Positions 51,730 through 61,800 of a stretch of DNA of 64,000 nucleotides are shown in pieces. The translations under genes were made by a program, and so were the position numbers. Source of the stretch: Pelomonas sp963422775 (GTDB lineage: Bacteria > Pseudomonadota > Gammaproteobacteria > Burkholderiales > Burkholderiaceae_C); NCBI GenBank assembly GCA_963422775.4, contig CAUJSJ030000086.1, positions 1 to 64,000 of the forward strand, written 5' to 3'. The notes under the pieces are model-generated. The model saw nothing but the letters and a program-made list of their open reading frames with translations, was not told where the DNA came from and did not search any database. How positions within the stretch are numbered: the stretch's first letter is position 1; the number at the start of each line of letters is the position of its first letter.

Positions 51730-54084
51730 TCAGGCCTTGGCCTGCAGTGCCGTCCAGACCGCGCACGGCGTGGCCGGCATGGCCAGGTCCTTGACGCCGA
51801 TGGCGTTGCAGACCGCGTTCATCACCGCGGCCGGCGAGCCGATGGCGCCGGCCTCGCCGCAGCCTTTCACGCCCAGCGGGTTGTGCGTGCAGGGCGTGCC
51901 CTTGGCCGTCTGCACGGCGAAGCTGGGCAGGTCGTCGGCGCGCGGCATCGCATAGTCCATGTAGCTGCCCGTGAGCAGCTGGCCGCTCTCGGCGTCGTAC
52001 ACGCCATGCTCCAGCAGCGCCTGGCCAATGCCCTGGGCCAGCCCGCCATGCACCTGCCCCTCGACGATCATCGGATTGACGATGTTGCCGAAGTCGTCCA
52101 CCGCGCTGAAGCGGTCGATGCGCACGACGCCCGTGGCCGGGTCCACCTCCACTTCGCAGACATAGCTGCCGGCCGGGTAGGTGAAGTTGGTGGGGTCGTA
52201 GAAGGCGTTCTCGTTGAGGCCAGGCTCCAGCGTGGCCAGCGGATAGTTGTGCGGCACATAGGCCGTCAGCGACACCTGCGCGAAGGGGATGGCGCGGTCG
52301 GTGCCGGCGATGCGGTATTCGCCGTTCTTGAACTCGATGTCGCCCTCGCCGGCTTCGAGCAGATGGGCGGCGATCTTCCTGCCCTTGGCGATGACCTTGT
52401 CCACCGCCTTCACGATGGCCGTGCCGCCGACCGACAGCGAGCGGCTGCCGTAGGTGCCCATGCCGAACAGCACCTTGCCGGTGTCGCCGTGCTGGATGTC
52501 GACGTCTTCCAGCGGGATGCCGAGCCGGTCGGCCACGACCTGCGCGAACGTCGTCTCATGGCCCTGGCCATGGGAATGGCTGCCGGTGAAGACGGTGACC
52601 TTGCCGGTCGGGTGCACTCGCACCTCACCGGCTTCGAACAGCCCGGCGCGTGCGCCCAGCGCCCCGGCGACATTGCTGGGCGCCAGGCCGCAGGCCTCGA
52701 TGTAGGTCGAGTAGCCGATGCCGCGCAGCAAGCCCTTGGCTTCGCTGACCGCCTTGCGCGCGGCGTAGCCGGCCACGTCGGCGAGCTGCTGCACTTGCGT
52801 GAGCGTGGCGTCGTAGTCGCCGATGTCGTAAGTCAGGCCTACCGGCGTCGCGTACGGAAAGTCCTTGATGAAGTTGCGGCGGCGCAGCTCGGCGGGGTCG
52901 ATGCCGAGTTCATGCGCGGCCGTCTCCACCAGCCGCTCGACGACGTAGGTCGCCTCGGGCCGGCCGGCGCCGCGGTAGGCGTCCACCGGGGCGGTGTTGG
53001 TGAACACGCCGGTGACTTCGGCGTAGATCTTGGGCGTCGTGTACTGGCCGGCCAGCAGCGTCGCGTACAGGATGGTGGGCACGCAGGAGGCGAAGGTGGA
53101 CAGGTAGGCGCCGAGGTTGGCCGTCGTGGCCACGCGCATGGCGAGGAAGCGGCCGTTGCTGTCGGTGGCGAGTTCGGCCGTCGTCACGTGGTCGCGGCCA
53201 TGGGCGTCGCTGAGGAAGCTCTCGCTGCGCTCGGCCGTCCACTTGATCGGCCGGCCCAGCTGCTTGCTGGCCCACACCAGCGCCGTCTCCTCGGCGTACA
53301 GGAAGATCTTGGAACCGAAGCCGCCGCCCACGTCGGGCGCCACGACGCGCAGCTTGTGTTCGGGGATGCCCAGCACGAAGGCGCACATCAGCAGGCGCTC
53401 GACGTGCGGGTTCTGGTTGGCGACGTACAGCGTGTAGTGGTCGCTGCTGGGGTCGTAACTCGCGTTCGCGGCGCGTGGCTCGATGGCGTTGGGGATCAGG
53501 CGGTTGTTGCGAAAGGACAGCTTGGTGACGTGGGCAGCACCAGCCATCGCCGCATCGGTGGCGGCCTTGTCTCCACAGCCCCAGGTGTAGCAGCGGTTGT
53601 CCGCGGCTTCGTCATGCACCATGCCCGCGTGGCCGGCCGCGGTGGCGGTGTCGGCGACGGCGGGCAGTTCGTCGTAGTCCACTTCGACCAGCGCCGCCGC
53701 AGCCTTGGCTTCGGCCAGGCTCTCGGCCACGACCAGCGCCAGCGCGTCGCCCACGTAGCGCACCTTGCCATCGGCCAGGATGGGGTGCTTGGGCTCCTTC
53801 ATCGGCGTGCCATCGATGCTGGTGATGAGCCAGCCGCAGGGCAGGCCACCCACCTCGCGGAAATGCTCGCCGGTGTAGACGCCCAGAACGCCCTCGGCCG
53901 CCAGTGCTGCGGCCGTGTCGACCGACTTGAGGCGGGCATGGGCATACGAGCTGCGCACGAAGACGCCGAACGTCTGGCGCGGCAGCACGATGTCGTCGGT
54001 GTACTGGCCGCGGCCGGTCAGGAAGCGTGCGTCCTCGCGGCGCTTGACGCTCTGGCCGATGAAGCCTTCCTTGGGCGCATTCAT
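51730..54084 (-). CDS. Molybdopterin subunit of a CO dehydrogenase-like (form II) hydroxylase
   Basis: Large catalytic subunit, 784 residues. The active-site loop reads AYRGAGRPEATY (~residues 370-381), the form II signature; true aerobic CO dehydrogenase has AYxCSFR. CO oxidation is therefore not supported and an aldehyde or aromatic substrate is more likely. Other family segments are VGGGFGSKIFLYAEET, SHSHGQGHETTFAQVVADRL and the catalytic Glu in GVKGCGEAGAIGSPAAVMNA near the C-terminus. It lies between the [2Fe-2S] gene and the FAD gene. Confidence 0.94.
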   Translation of the reverse strand: MNAPKEGFIGQSVKRREDARFLTGRGQYTDDIVLPRQTFGVFVRSSYAHARLKSVDTAAALAAEGVLGVYTGEHFREVGGLPCGWLITSIDGTPMKEPKHPILADGKVRYVGDALALVVAESLAEAKAAAALVEVDYDELPAVADTATAAGHAGMVHDEAADNRCYTWGCGDKAATDAAMAGAAHVTKLSFRNNRLIPNAIEPRAANASYDPSSDHYTLYVANQNPHVERLLMCAFVLGIPEHKLRVVAPDVGGGFGSKIFLYAEETALVWASKQLGRPIKWTAERSESFLSDAHGRDHVTTAELATDSNGRFLAMRVATTANLGAYLSTFASCVPTILYATLLAGQYTTPKIYAEVTGVFTNTAPVDAYRGAGRPEATYVVERLVETAAHELGIDPAELRRRNFIKDFPYATPVGLTYDIGDYDATLTQVQQLADVAGYAARKAVSEAKGLLRGIGYSTYIEACGLAPSNVAGALGARAGLFEAGEVRVHPTGKVTVFTGSHSHGQGHETTFAQVVADRLGIPLEDVDIQHGDTGKVLFGMGTYGSRSLSVGGTAIVKAVDKVIAKGRKIAAHLLEAGEGDIEFKNGEYRIAGTDRAIPFAQVSLTAYVPHNYPLATLEPGLNENAFYDPTNFTYPAGSYVCEVEVDPATGVVRIDRFSAVDDFGNIVNPMIVEGQVHGGLAQGIGQALLEHGVYDAESGQLLTGSYMDYAMPRADDLPSFAVQTAKGTPCTHNPLGVKGCGEAGAIGSPAAVMNAVCNAIGVKDLAMPATPCAVWTALQAKA

Positions 54085-54085
54085 G

Positions 54086-54562
54086 TCACACCCCCTTCAT
54101 GGCTTGGGCGCCGGTTTGCACCGCGCGCACGATGTTCTGGTAGCCGGTACAGCGGCAGATGTTGCCCTCCAGCCCCTCGCGGATGGCCGTCTCGCTGGCG
54201 CAGTCGTGGTGCTGCACGAGGTCGATGGCGCTCATGACCATGCCCGGTGTACAGAAGCCGCATTGAAGCCCATGGCATTCCTTGAAGGCGGCCTGCATGG
54301 GGTGCAGCGTGCCGTCAGTGGCGGCCAGGCCCTCGATGGTCGTGATGGCCGCACCGTCGGCCTGCACGGCCAGCATGCTGCAGGCCTTCACGGCGTGGCC
54401 GTCCAGGTGGATGGTGCAGGCGCCGCATTGCGCGGTGTCGCAGCCGACGTGGGTGCCGGTCAGGGCCAGGTCTTCGCGCAGGAACTGCACCAGCAGGCGG
54501 TCGGCATCGACCTCCTTGCTGACAGCCCGGCCGTTGACCACGAGCTTGATCTTGTGGCGCAT
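54086..54562 (-). CDS. [2Fe-2S] subunit of the CO dehydrogenase-like hydroxylase
   Basis: Small electron-transfer subunit (CoxS-like), 158 residues, normal length. Cluster one is THVGCDTAQCGACTIHLDG with a later Cys (KACSMLA); cluster two is LQCGFCTPGM and NICRCTGYQNI. HPMQAAFKECHG occupies the linker that is disrupted in the paralogue at 49.3-49.8 kb. First gene of the minus-strand operon; one base separates its stop from the large-subunit start. Confidence 0.94.
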   Translation of the reverse strand: MRHKIKLVVNGRAVSKEVDADRLLVQFLREDLALTGTHVGCDTAQCGACTIHLDGHAVKACSMLAVQADGAAITTIEGLAATDGTLHPMQAAFKECHGLQCGFCTPGMVMSAIDLVQHHDCASETAIREGLEGNICRCTGYQNIVRAVQTGAQAMKGV

Positions 54563-54592
54563 CGCTTGTCTCCGTCGTTGTTTTGAGCCCCC

Positions 54593-54650
54593 AGGGCTGG
54601 GCTGTGCCCAGCCCTCCCCCGAGGGGGTCAAGGAAACTTGGGGCGGCCCT
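54593..54650. repeat. Dispersed palindromic repeat, copy 4
   Basis: Perfect hairpin AGGGCTGGGC-TGT-GCCCAGCCCT (54593-54615), then CCCCC-GA-GGGGG (54616-54627) and AACTTGGGGCGGCCC. It occupies most of the divergent spacer between the [2Fe-2S] gene and xdhC, so it probably lies within or near both promoters. Confidence 0.7.
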
Positions 54651-54740
54651 GCGTTTCCTTGGGGACGATGCTGTTCCTGCGGGCAGACCTTGTGATTGAC
54701 GATTACCCTAGTGGAAATACAAGCTGGGGATACGCAAGCG

Positions 54741-55717
54741 ATGGACAACCTCGACCTGAGCGTGCTGCGCACCGCCGCCGGCTGGCAAGCCGAGGCACGC
54801 GGCGTCGTGCTGGGCACGATCACCCGCACCTGGGCTCGGCGCCGCGGCCGGTCGGGTCGTTGGTGGCTGTTCGGGATGACGGGTTGATCGCAGGCTCGGT
54901 GTCGGGTGGCTGCATCGAGGACGACCTGGTCGCCCAGTTGCGCGCCGGCAGCCTGCAATTCAGCAAGCCCACACCGCTGCGCTACGGCGTCGGCGCCGAG
55001 GAGGCACGCCGCTTCGGCCTGCCCTGCGGCGGCACGCTGGAGCTGATGCTGGAACCGCTGGGGCCCCAGTCGGGCGTTGACGCGCTGCTCGCACGGCTGG
55101 AGCGCGGTGAGCGCGTGCGCCGCACGCTGGACCTGGCCAGCGGCGCTGCCACGCTCTCCGACGCCGAACCCGGCGCCGACACGCTCACACTCTCCGACAC
55201 CCAGCTCGTCAGCCACCACGGCCCGCAGTGGCGGCTGCTCGTCATCGGCGCCGGCCAGATGACCGACTACCTGGCGCAGATGGCGCTGGCCCTGGGCTAT
55301 GGCGTGACCGTCTGCGACCCGCGCGCCGAGTACGCCGACGGTTTTGCGCTGGCCGGCGTCATGCTGACCCGCGACATGCCCGACGACGTCGTCACCGCCT
55401 TCAGGGCGGACGGCGCAACCGCCATCGTGGCGTTGACGCACGACCCCAAGCTCGACGACCTCGCGCTGATGGAGGCGCTCAAGGGTGCCGCCTTCTACGT
55501 CGGCGCCATCGGCTCGCGCGTCAACCAGGCCAAGCGCCGTGCGCGGCTGGGCGAGCACTTCGGGCTGACCGACGCGGAACTGGATCGCCTGCACGGCCCG
55601 GTCGGCCTGGACATCGGCGCGCGCACGCCGCCGGAGATTGCGCTCAGCATCCTGGCGGAGATGACAGCGGTGCGCTATGGCGTGCGGCTGGCGGCGCAGG
55701 TGTTGCCGCCGGCCTGA
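54741..55717 (+). CDS. xdhC: XdhC-family molybdoenzyme maturation factor (one-base frameshift)
   Basis: Cytoplasmic factor that binds and matures sulfurated molybdenum cofactor for xanthine-oxidase-family enzymes. The N-terminal part (LDLSVLRTAAGW, RGVVLGTITRTW) runs from ATG 54741 to a stop at 54887. The rest continues in another frame from GSAPRPVGSLVAVRD, through GSVSGGCIEDDLVAQLRAG, the Rossmann segment LLVIGAGQMTDYLAQMA, and the C-terminal YVGAIGSRVNQAKR and DIGARTPPEIALSILAEMT. Adding one G to the GGG run at 54832-54834 restores about 325 residues. It is divergent from the CoxSLM-like operon it probably serves. The break looks like a sequencing or assembly error. Confidence 0.92.
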
Positions 55718-55781
55718 CAGATTTCCGGCTCGGCGCGTCTAAGCGCTCACGGCACCTCCATCCCGGTGCCAGGGAGCGCCT

Positions 55782-56624
55782 ATGCACGCCTCATCCAATC
55801 CCCGCCGGCTTCGCCGGCTGGCCCTCGTCGCCCTGACCTCGCTGGCGGGCTGTGGCGGAGGTGGCACGGACGCCATCACCGCCAGCCCTGCACCTGCACC
55901 TGCACCTGCACCTGCACCTGCACCTGCACCTGCACCGGCGCCTGCACCGGGCTCAGGCACGGCCGAAGGCGTCTACGGCGGCAGCCTGACAGGCGGCACC
56001 AGCCCCACCATGGAGCTGCTGGTCCTGCCCGACGGCGAGTACTGGGCGTTCTATGGCCGACAGGTCGGTACAGCCTTCGAGGTGGCCGGCTTCATCCAGG
56101 GCACGGGCAGTTCATCGAACGGCCGCTTCACGTCGGCCGACGCGCGCGATTTCGGCAGCTTCCCGGCCTTGGCGGGTTCGGTGGCCGCCAGCTTTGACGC
56201 GACCGCCAAGACCATCACCGGCAGCTTCAGTGCCGTCCTGCCGGCCCTGACGTTCAACGGCGGGCCCATCGCCGGCAGCCTCTACAACTTCGGCGCCGCC
56301 GCGTCGCTCAGCGCCATTTCGGGCACCTGGGTCGGCGCCAACAACGGCGGTGAAACCGTCACGCTGAACATCGCCGCGGACGGCGCCATGAGCGGCAGTT
56401 CCAGCGGCGGCTGCGTGTTCAGCACCGGCCAGGCCACCCCCAGCCCGACCGGCCGCAACGTCTTCGCGCTGAGCGTCGTCCAGGGGCCGAACTGCGCTCT
56501 GCCGGGGCAGACCCTGACCGGCATGCTCGTGTCCTCCCCCCTGCCTTCGGGCCGCACCCAGCTGCTCGGGGCCATGAAGGACGCTGCCAGAACCGCCGGC
56601 GTGGCGTTCTACGGCACGCGCTGA
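55782..56624 (+). CDS. Lipoprotein with an Ala-Pro hexamer-repeat linker
   Basis: A 280-residue predicted outer-membrane lipoprotein of unknown function. The signal ends in LTSLAGC (Cys24), followed by GGGG and an Ala-Pro linker (~35-56). The globular part (~60-280) is rich in Gly, Ser and Thr with alternating hydrophobics, suggesting a beta-sandwich or two repeats (GVYGGSLTGGTSPTMELLVL and GTWVGANNGGETVTLNIAA look related). The ATG follows a GGAGC ribosome site. It may begin the unit leading to the PEP-CTERM and sigma genes. Confidence 0.7.
   Translation: MHASSNPRRLRRLALVALTSLAGCGGGGTDAITASPAPAPAPAPAPAPAPAPAPAPGSGTAEGVYGGSLTGGTSPTMELLVLPDGEYWAFYGRQVGTAFEVAGFIQGTGSSSNGRFTSADARDFGSFPALAGSVAASFDATAKTITGSFSAVLPALTFNGGPIAGSLYNFGAAASLSAISGTWVGANNGGETVTLNIAADGAMSGSSSGGCVFSTGQATPSPTGRNVFALSVVQGPNCALPGQTLTGMLVSSPLPSGRTQLLGAMKDAARTAGVAFYGTR
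55888..55935 (+). repeat. Hexanucleotide tandem repeat CTGCAC x8
   Basis: Eight perfect CTGCAC units encode the Pro-Ala linker just after the lipobox. Copy-number change would lengthen or shorten the tether by two residues per unit without shifting the frame. Confidence 0.9.
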
Positions 56625-56656
56625 CTCACCCTTCCACCCTCAGCATCGGAGATGCC

Positions 56657-57502
56657 ATGAACCCCATCAAGACCACCTTTGCCCGCCTGGGCGTCGCCGC
56701 GGCGGGGCTCGCCGCCTTCAGCGGGCCAGCGGGCGCCGCGGTGTTGATCTACCAACTCTCGGGCGTCATGAACGCACAGAACACGACGGCCGTCACGCTC
56801 AGGGATCTGGCCGGATTCCAGCGCAGCGGCAACAGCGTCCCCTTCCAGGCGCGTATCGAGCTCAACGCCGACGCGGCCACCTTCATCAACATCAGTACAG
56901 CCAGCCAGCAGAACTACGCCTACGACGCTGCCGTGACACGCATTTCACTGAGCATCGGCGGCTTCGACTTCCAGACCACCCGCGCCCTTTTCGCCGCGCC
57001 TCGCGGCAGCCTCAACTCGTCGTGGAACGAAGCCACGACCGAAGTCGCCAACGCGGTCAACCCGGCCGGCACGGACATGTTCGTGGTCGAAACCACCGAC
57101 AGGTCGGCGACGCCGCTGTTTCCCGGCTCCAAGCAGGCCGTCTTCAACACCTACAGCCAGCCCATCAACCTGGTGCTGGCGGGCAAGGCCTACGACAGGC
57201 TGAACTTTCGCGCCGAGGACATCCGGCTGCAATTGGGCGGCACCCACCTGTTCGACAGCCCGGCCCTGCCGACCTCTGTTCCCGGCGGCAGCCTGAATCC
57301 CCTGCTGACCGTTTTCAAGCTGGACATGCTGATGCAATGGACCGGCCCCAACGGCGCGGCTGCCAGCGGCAATGCGGTGTTCTCGGCCCAGCCTTTCAAC
57401 CTCAGCGTCACCGCCGTGCCGGAGCCGGGTAGCTGGCTGCTGACGCTGGCCGGCCTGCTGGCGGTGGGCGCCGTCGTGCGCAGGCGTGGCACTTCGACCT
57501 GA
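56657..57502 (+). CDS. PEP-CTERM sorting domain protein, 281 residues
   Basis: Exported surface protein. A signal peptide (AGLAAFSGPAGAA, 1-~28), a ~220-residue beta-rich domain and a C-terminal sorting signal VPEPGSWLLTLAGLLAVGA with basic tail RRRG. It sits 32 nt after the lipoprotein gene and 72 nt before the ECF sigma gene. The sigma factor could control it, or all five genes may be one unit; neither is shown by sequence alone. Confidence 0.9.
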   Translation: MNPIKTTFARLGVAAAGLAAFSGPAGAAVLIYQLSGVMNAQNTTAVTLRDLAGFQRSGNSVPFQARIELNADAATFINISTASQQNYAYDAAVTRISLSIGGFDFQTTRALFAAPRGSLNSSWNEATTEVANAVNPAGTDMFVVETTDRSATPLFPGSKQAVFNTYSQPINLVLAGKAYDRLNFRAEDIRLQLGGTHLFDSPALPTSVPGGSLNPLLTVFKLDMLMQWTGPNGAAASGNAVFSAQPFNLSVTAVPEPGSWLLTLAGLLAVGAVVRRRGTST

Positions 57503-57574
57503 CCAGGCAGGCCCATAAGATGGCGCCTCCACAACAGCCCGTTGGCCGCAGCGCGGCCCGGGCGCGGGGAGCGC

Positions 57575-58195
57575 ATGGACAAACAGGAATTCATGGCCGG
57601 CTGCGCCGCGGGCGGCGTACGGCTGCAGCGCATGCTGGCCAGTCTGGTGCGCTCGCTGGGTGACAAGCTCTACCGCGACGCCCAGCGCCTGATGGGCAGT
57701 GCCCAGGGCGCCCAGGATGTTGTGCAGGAGGTGCTGATCAAGGCTTGGCGCCATTGCCATGAGTTCCGCGGCGACGCGGAGCTGAGCACCTGGCTGCACC
57801 CCATGCTGCGGCGCACCGCCATCGACCATCTGCGGCGGCGCCACGACGAATTGCCGCTGCTGGACGACGCCGGCCAGGTGCTGGCCGAGGTCGAGCAGGC
57901 CTTGCAGCTGGCGGCGGGCGCCCCGCTGCGCCAGCCCGCCGATGCACTGCGCAGTGCCCAGGCGCAGCGCCAGTTCGAGCAAGGCCTGGCGCGGCTGCGC
58001 GCCGACCACCCGCTGGCGGCCATGGTGATCCTGCTGATCGCGCGGGACGAGCTGACCATGGATGAACTCGCCGGCGTGCTGGACCGCTCGCCGGGCGCGA
58101 CGCGCGAGTACGTCTCGCAATGCCGCAAGAAGGCGCGCGTCTACCTGGCCGACTGGTATGCCATGGTGTGCGGCAGCGAGGACCAGCGCGTATGA
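57575..58195 (+). CDS. ECF-type RNA polymerase sigma factor
   Basis: Extracytoplasmic-function sigma factor, 206 residues. Region 2 (~25-95) has AQDVVQEVLIKAWRH and DAELSTWLHPMLRRTAIDHL (core binding and -10 reading). Region 4 (~135-195) has LTMDELAGVLDRSPGATREYV, a helix-turn-helix for the -35. The linker between them is long and Gln/Ala-rich. ATG 57575 has GGGGAG just upstream. It overlaps by 4 nt the gene for a one-TM protein that is the likely anti-sigma, and a TPR-CHAT protease gene follows. Confidence 0.9.
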   Translation: MDKQEFMAGCAAGGVRLQRMLASLVRSLGDKLYRDAQRLMGSAQGAQDVVQEVLIKAWRHCHEFRGDAELSTWLHPMLRRTAIDHLRRRHDELPLLDDAGQVLAEVEQALQLAAGAPLRQPADALRSAQAQRQFEQGLARLRADHPLAAMVILLIARDELTMDELAGVLDRSPGATREYVSQCRKKARVYLADWYAMVCGSEDQRV

Positions 58196-58818
58196 GCCAG
58201 GCCCCCCTTCCTCCGCACGACGACGAACGCTGGCTCGACGCACTGGCCGGTCGCGGATCCGCGCACGACGGTGCCACGGCCGGGCTGGAGGCCATGCGCC
58301 TGCGCGCCGCCATCCAGCAACTGGACCCAGCCCCCACCCAGGCCCTGAGCGCCGAGGCCGAGCAAGCCTTGCTCAATGAATTGCTCGGCCGCGCCAGCGC
58401 CGCGCCCAAGGCGGGCCTGTGCCCGGGCTGCCGCCGGCGCTGGGCGGCCCTGCTCGACGGCCTGCTGGCACGGCCGCTATGGGGCGCCGCACTGGTGAGT
58501 CTGGGGCTGCTGTTCGGCATCGGCCTGTGGCCAAGGCCGCCGGAGGGCCTGGACCCGCCCGTCGACCGTGCGACACCGGCCGCCCGCATCGTGCTGCTGC
58601 AAGACGCCCAGCCCCGGCAACGCCGCGACGAGCTGGCCCGCCAACTGGGCGGCGCCGGTGCCACGGTGAAGCGCTATGAGCGCCTGGGCCGCTTCGGGCT
58701 GGACGCGCAGTTCACGCCGCCCTTGAGCGGCAACGCGGCGCGGCTGCTGGCCGAACTCCAGCTCGCCGCCGACGCCGACGGCGTGTTGCGCATCGAAATC
58801 GAAGAGGCGCGGCCTTGA
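58192..58818 (+). CDS. Single-pass membrane protein, probable anti-sigma factor
   Basis: A 208-residue protein not matching a family I can name. The N-terminal ~94 residues (cytoplasmic by charge) contain helices and a CPGC motif (77-80) just before one TM (~95-113, LWGAALVSLGLLFGIGLW). The ~90-residue C-terminal domain would be periplasmic. Its pattern (ARIVLLQD, DELARQLGGAGATVKRYERL, LLAELQLAADADGVLRIEI) resembles the small alpha/beta fold of subtilase propeptides and some anti-sigma tails. The 4-nt overlap with the sigma gene is the classic anti-sigma position. Confidence 0.65.
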   Translation: MSQAPLPPHDDERWLDALAGRGSAHDGATAGLEAMRLRAAIQQLDPAPTQALSAEAEQALLNELLGRASAAPKAGLCPGCRRRWAALLDGLLARPLWGAALVSLGLLFGIGLWPRPPEGLDPPVDRATPAARIVLLQDAQPRQRRDELARQLGGAGATVKRYERLGRFGLDAQFTPPLSGNAARLLAELQLAADADGVLRIEIEEARP

Positions 58819-61800
58819 GCCGCTCCGGCCTGGCCTGGTGGGCGGGCTGGGCCTTGGGCGGCTGCTGCGCCATGGCCTCGGCCTTGCCCGAAGCGCCGGC
58901 CTGGCTCGAGCCTTGCGCCGGCCAGCGCAGCCCCACGCTGGCGCGGCCCGCCGACGCGGAGAGCCTGCGGCGCAATGCCCCACAGGAGGCGCTGCGCCAG
59001 GCCTGCGCCCGCATGCGGCAGGCCCCGGACGGCTTCGAGGCCAGGTTGGACCTGGCGCAGGCGCTGGTGGCCGTCGACCAGGGCGAGGCGGCCACGCAGC
59101 TGCTGGCGCAACTCGCGGTGCCACCGGGGCCGGGCGGCGCCATCCAGTCCGCCCGCGTCGCCCTGGCCGAGGGGCGGCTGGCGCGCCTGGAGGGGGCTGC
59201 ACGAGCGCGCCGACGCGGCCTATGGCCGGGCCCTGGCGCAGTTGCGCTCCGCAGCCCAGCCTGGCGCCCAGCTGCTGGCCGCGGCGCTGATCGGGCAGGC
59301 CGGCAGCCTCATCGCGCTGAACAAGGCCGGGGGCCTGGACCAAGGCGAAACCCTGCTCAACGAGGCCCAGGCCCTGCTGGAGCAGGCCGGCGAGACGCTC
59401 AGCTACGCCTACGCCGACGTGGCCAACCAGCGCACCATGCTGGCCTACGCACGCGACGACTGGGATGCCAGCCTGCGCATGGCGCGCCGCGAGCGCGAGC
59501 TGATCCAGCGCATCGACGGCCCCAACGCGGCGGCCCAGCTCGACGCGCTGGCGACGCTGGCGGCCCTGACATCCAGCCTGCGCAACTACGACGAGACGCT
59601 GGGCTTCGTGGCGGAGGGCCGGCGCCTGGCGCGCCTGGCGCCGGGGGCCTCGCGGCATGCCTATCTGGGCATCCTCAACACCGAGTCGGTCGTGCTGCTG
59701 GACCTGGGCCGGCCGACCCGCGCCCTGGCCGTGGCCGACGAAGCCCTGGTGCTGGCCCGGCAGGCCTGGGGCGCGGGCAGCGTGGCGACGCTGACGCCGC
59801 TGGACCGGCGTGCGCGCGCCGAGGAGGCCCTGCAACGCCATCTGCAGGCGCGCCGCAGCCATGCCGAGATCCTGGCCGTGCTCGGCAGCCAGGGCTCGCA
59901 GGTGGCCATCGCGCGCCGTCTGCGCCTGCTGGACGCGGCGGCCGGCTTTCATCTGCGCTTGAATGACCTCGACACCGCCCAGCGCCTGGCCGACCAGGGC
60001 CTGGCCCTGACGCCGGCGGATGGCACGCTGAAATACTGGCGCGGGCGCTTCCTGCGCCGCGCCGCCATGCTGGCCGCTGCCGAAGGCCGCTGGGCCGACG
60101 CGGCCGAACTGCATGGCCGCGCCTTGCCGCTGATGCTGGTCGCCCTGAAGCCGTCCAGCCCCTACATCACCGGCTCGCATGCCATGCGCTGCGAAGCCCA
60201 GACGCGCGCCGCCCTGGAGGCCAGCGCCTGCCAGGCCCTCGAAGCGCGGCTGGACGTGCTGCAGGACGCCGCGCCGTCAGAGCGGGTGCTGGCCCGCCGT
60301 GTGCTGGCCGAGCGCGCGACCCGGGCCGGCCAGCGCCGCGAGGCCTGGGAGCATGAGCTGCATGCGCTGGCCGCCGCACAGTCGGCCGAGAGCCAGGGGC
60401 AGCTGTGGCGGGTGTTGGGCCGCGTGGCCGTTGGGCTGCGCGAGGCCGGCGAGCCCGAGCTGGCGGTGCTGCTGGCCAAGGCCGCGGTGGAGCGCATCGA
60501 GGCCGTCCGCGATCCGTTCAGCGGCGCCGGCGCAGCGGTCGCCGAGTTCGAATCGAATGACCTCGCCGACAAATACGCCTTGTACCGGCGCACCGCCGAC
60601 TGGCTCGCCGCCGACGGGCGCGGCGACGAGGCGCTGCTGTTGATCCGGCTGCTCAAGGGCGAGGAGTTCAGCGACTTCGTGCGCGGCCGCGCCGACACGC
60701 CGCATCCGCGCGAGTCGGCCATGCCCTGGCGCGAGGGGGAGCGCCGCTGGCTCGCCGCCTCGCCGCTGGCGGCGGCCGTGCCCGAGCAGGGTTTCGCGCG
60801 CCAGTCCATGGCGCAGATCGCGGCGCTGGAGGCCGGCCGCCGCCAGGCCTGGCAACAGGCCTGGCGCAGTGCCGTGCCCGCCTCCGCCGCCGTCAGCCTG
60901 GCCGCCCCGGCAGCGCCGGCGGCCGGCGAGCTGGTCGCCACCTTGTTCCTCGGCGATCAGCATCTCAATGTGCATCTGCGCTGGGCCGCCGGCCAGGAGC
61001 TGATCCGCCTGCCCGTCGACGCAGCCGCGCTCAACCGCGACATCGGCCAGCTGCTGACGCAGATCGAAAAGCGCCAGAACGCCTTGCCGCTGCTGCAGTC
61101 GCTGTACCGGCGGCTGGCCGCGCCCATCGCCCAACGCGCCCACGCCGTGCAGGCCACGCAGCTGCTGCTGCGGCTGGACGGTGAGTTGCGCTACCTGCCC
61201 TTCGCCGCGCTGCACGATGGCCAGGCCTACCTCGTCGAGGGCTACGGCATCCGGCAACTGGCCATGCAGGCCGGGGCAGTGGCCGCCGCGCCCGCCCGGC
61301 CGCGGGCCGCCTGGCTGCAGGCCTTTGGCGCTGCGCAAGAGGCCGGCCTGCCCGGCGTGCGCAGCGAGCTGTGCGGCATCGTGCAGGGCGAGGTCACGGA
61401 CGGCCGGCCGGGCGCCGCCAGCTGCCCCGTCGGAATGGTGCGCGGCGCGGTGCCGGGCCGCGCCTGGCTGGATCGCGCCTTCAGCGCCGAGCAGCTGCGC
61501 CTGGCGCTGCAGGGTGGGCGGCCGGATCGCTTCGACATGCTCCACATCGGCAGCCACTTCAGCCTGCGCCCCGGCGAGGTCGGGCGCAGCTGGCTGCTGC
61601 TGGGCGACGGCCAGCGGCTGTCTTTGGACGAACTGCTGGCCTGGCCGCTCGCCTCCCAGGAGCTGGTGACCCTGTCGGCCTGCCAGACCGGCCTCGGCGG
61701 CGGGGCCGAGGTCGAGGGCCTGGCCGGCCTGCTGCTGCGCCAGGGTGCGGCCGGCGTGGTGGCCAGCCTCTGGCCTGTCGACGATGCGAGCACCAGCCTG

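Noticed and set aside
51730..54084. True aerobic CO dehydrogenase
   Set aside because: The active-site loop is AYRGAGR (form II), not AYxCSFR, so CO oxidation is not supported despite the CoxSLM-like gene set.
54638..54740. Upstream extension of the second XdhC frame as a separate gene
   Set aside because: That frame before 54836 encodes nothing family-like and crosses the dispersed repeat; it is the result of the frameshift.
55888..55935. CRISPR-like array
   Set aside because: It is a contiguous 6-nt tandem repeat inside a gene, without spacers.
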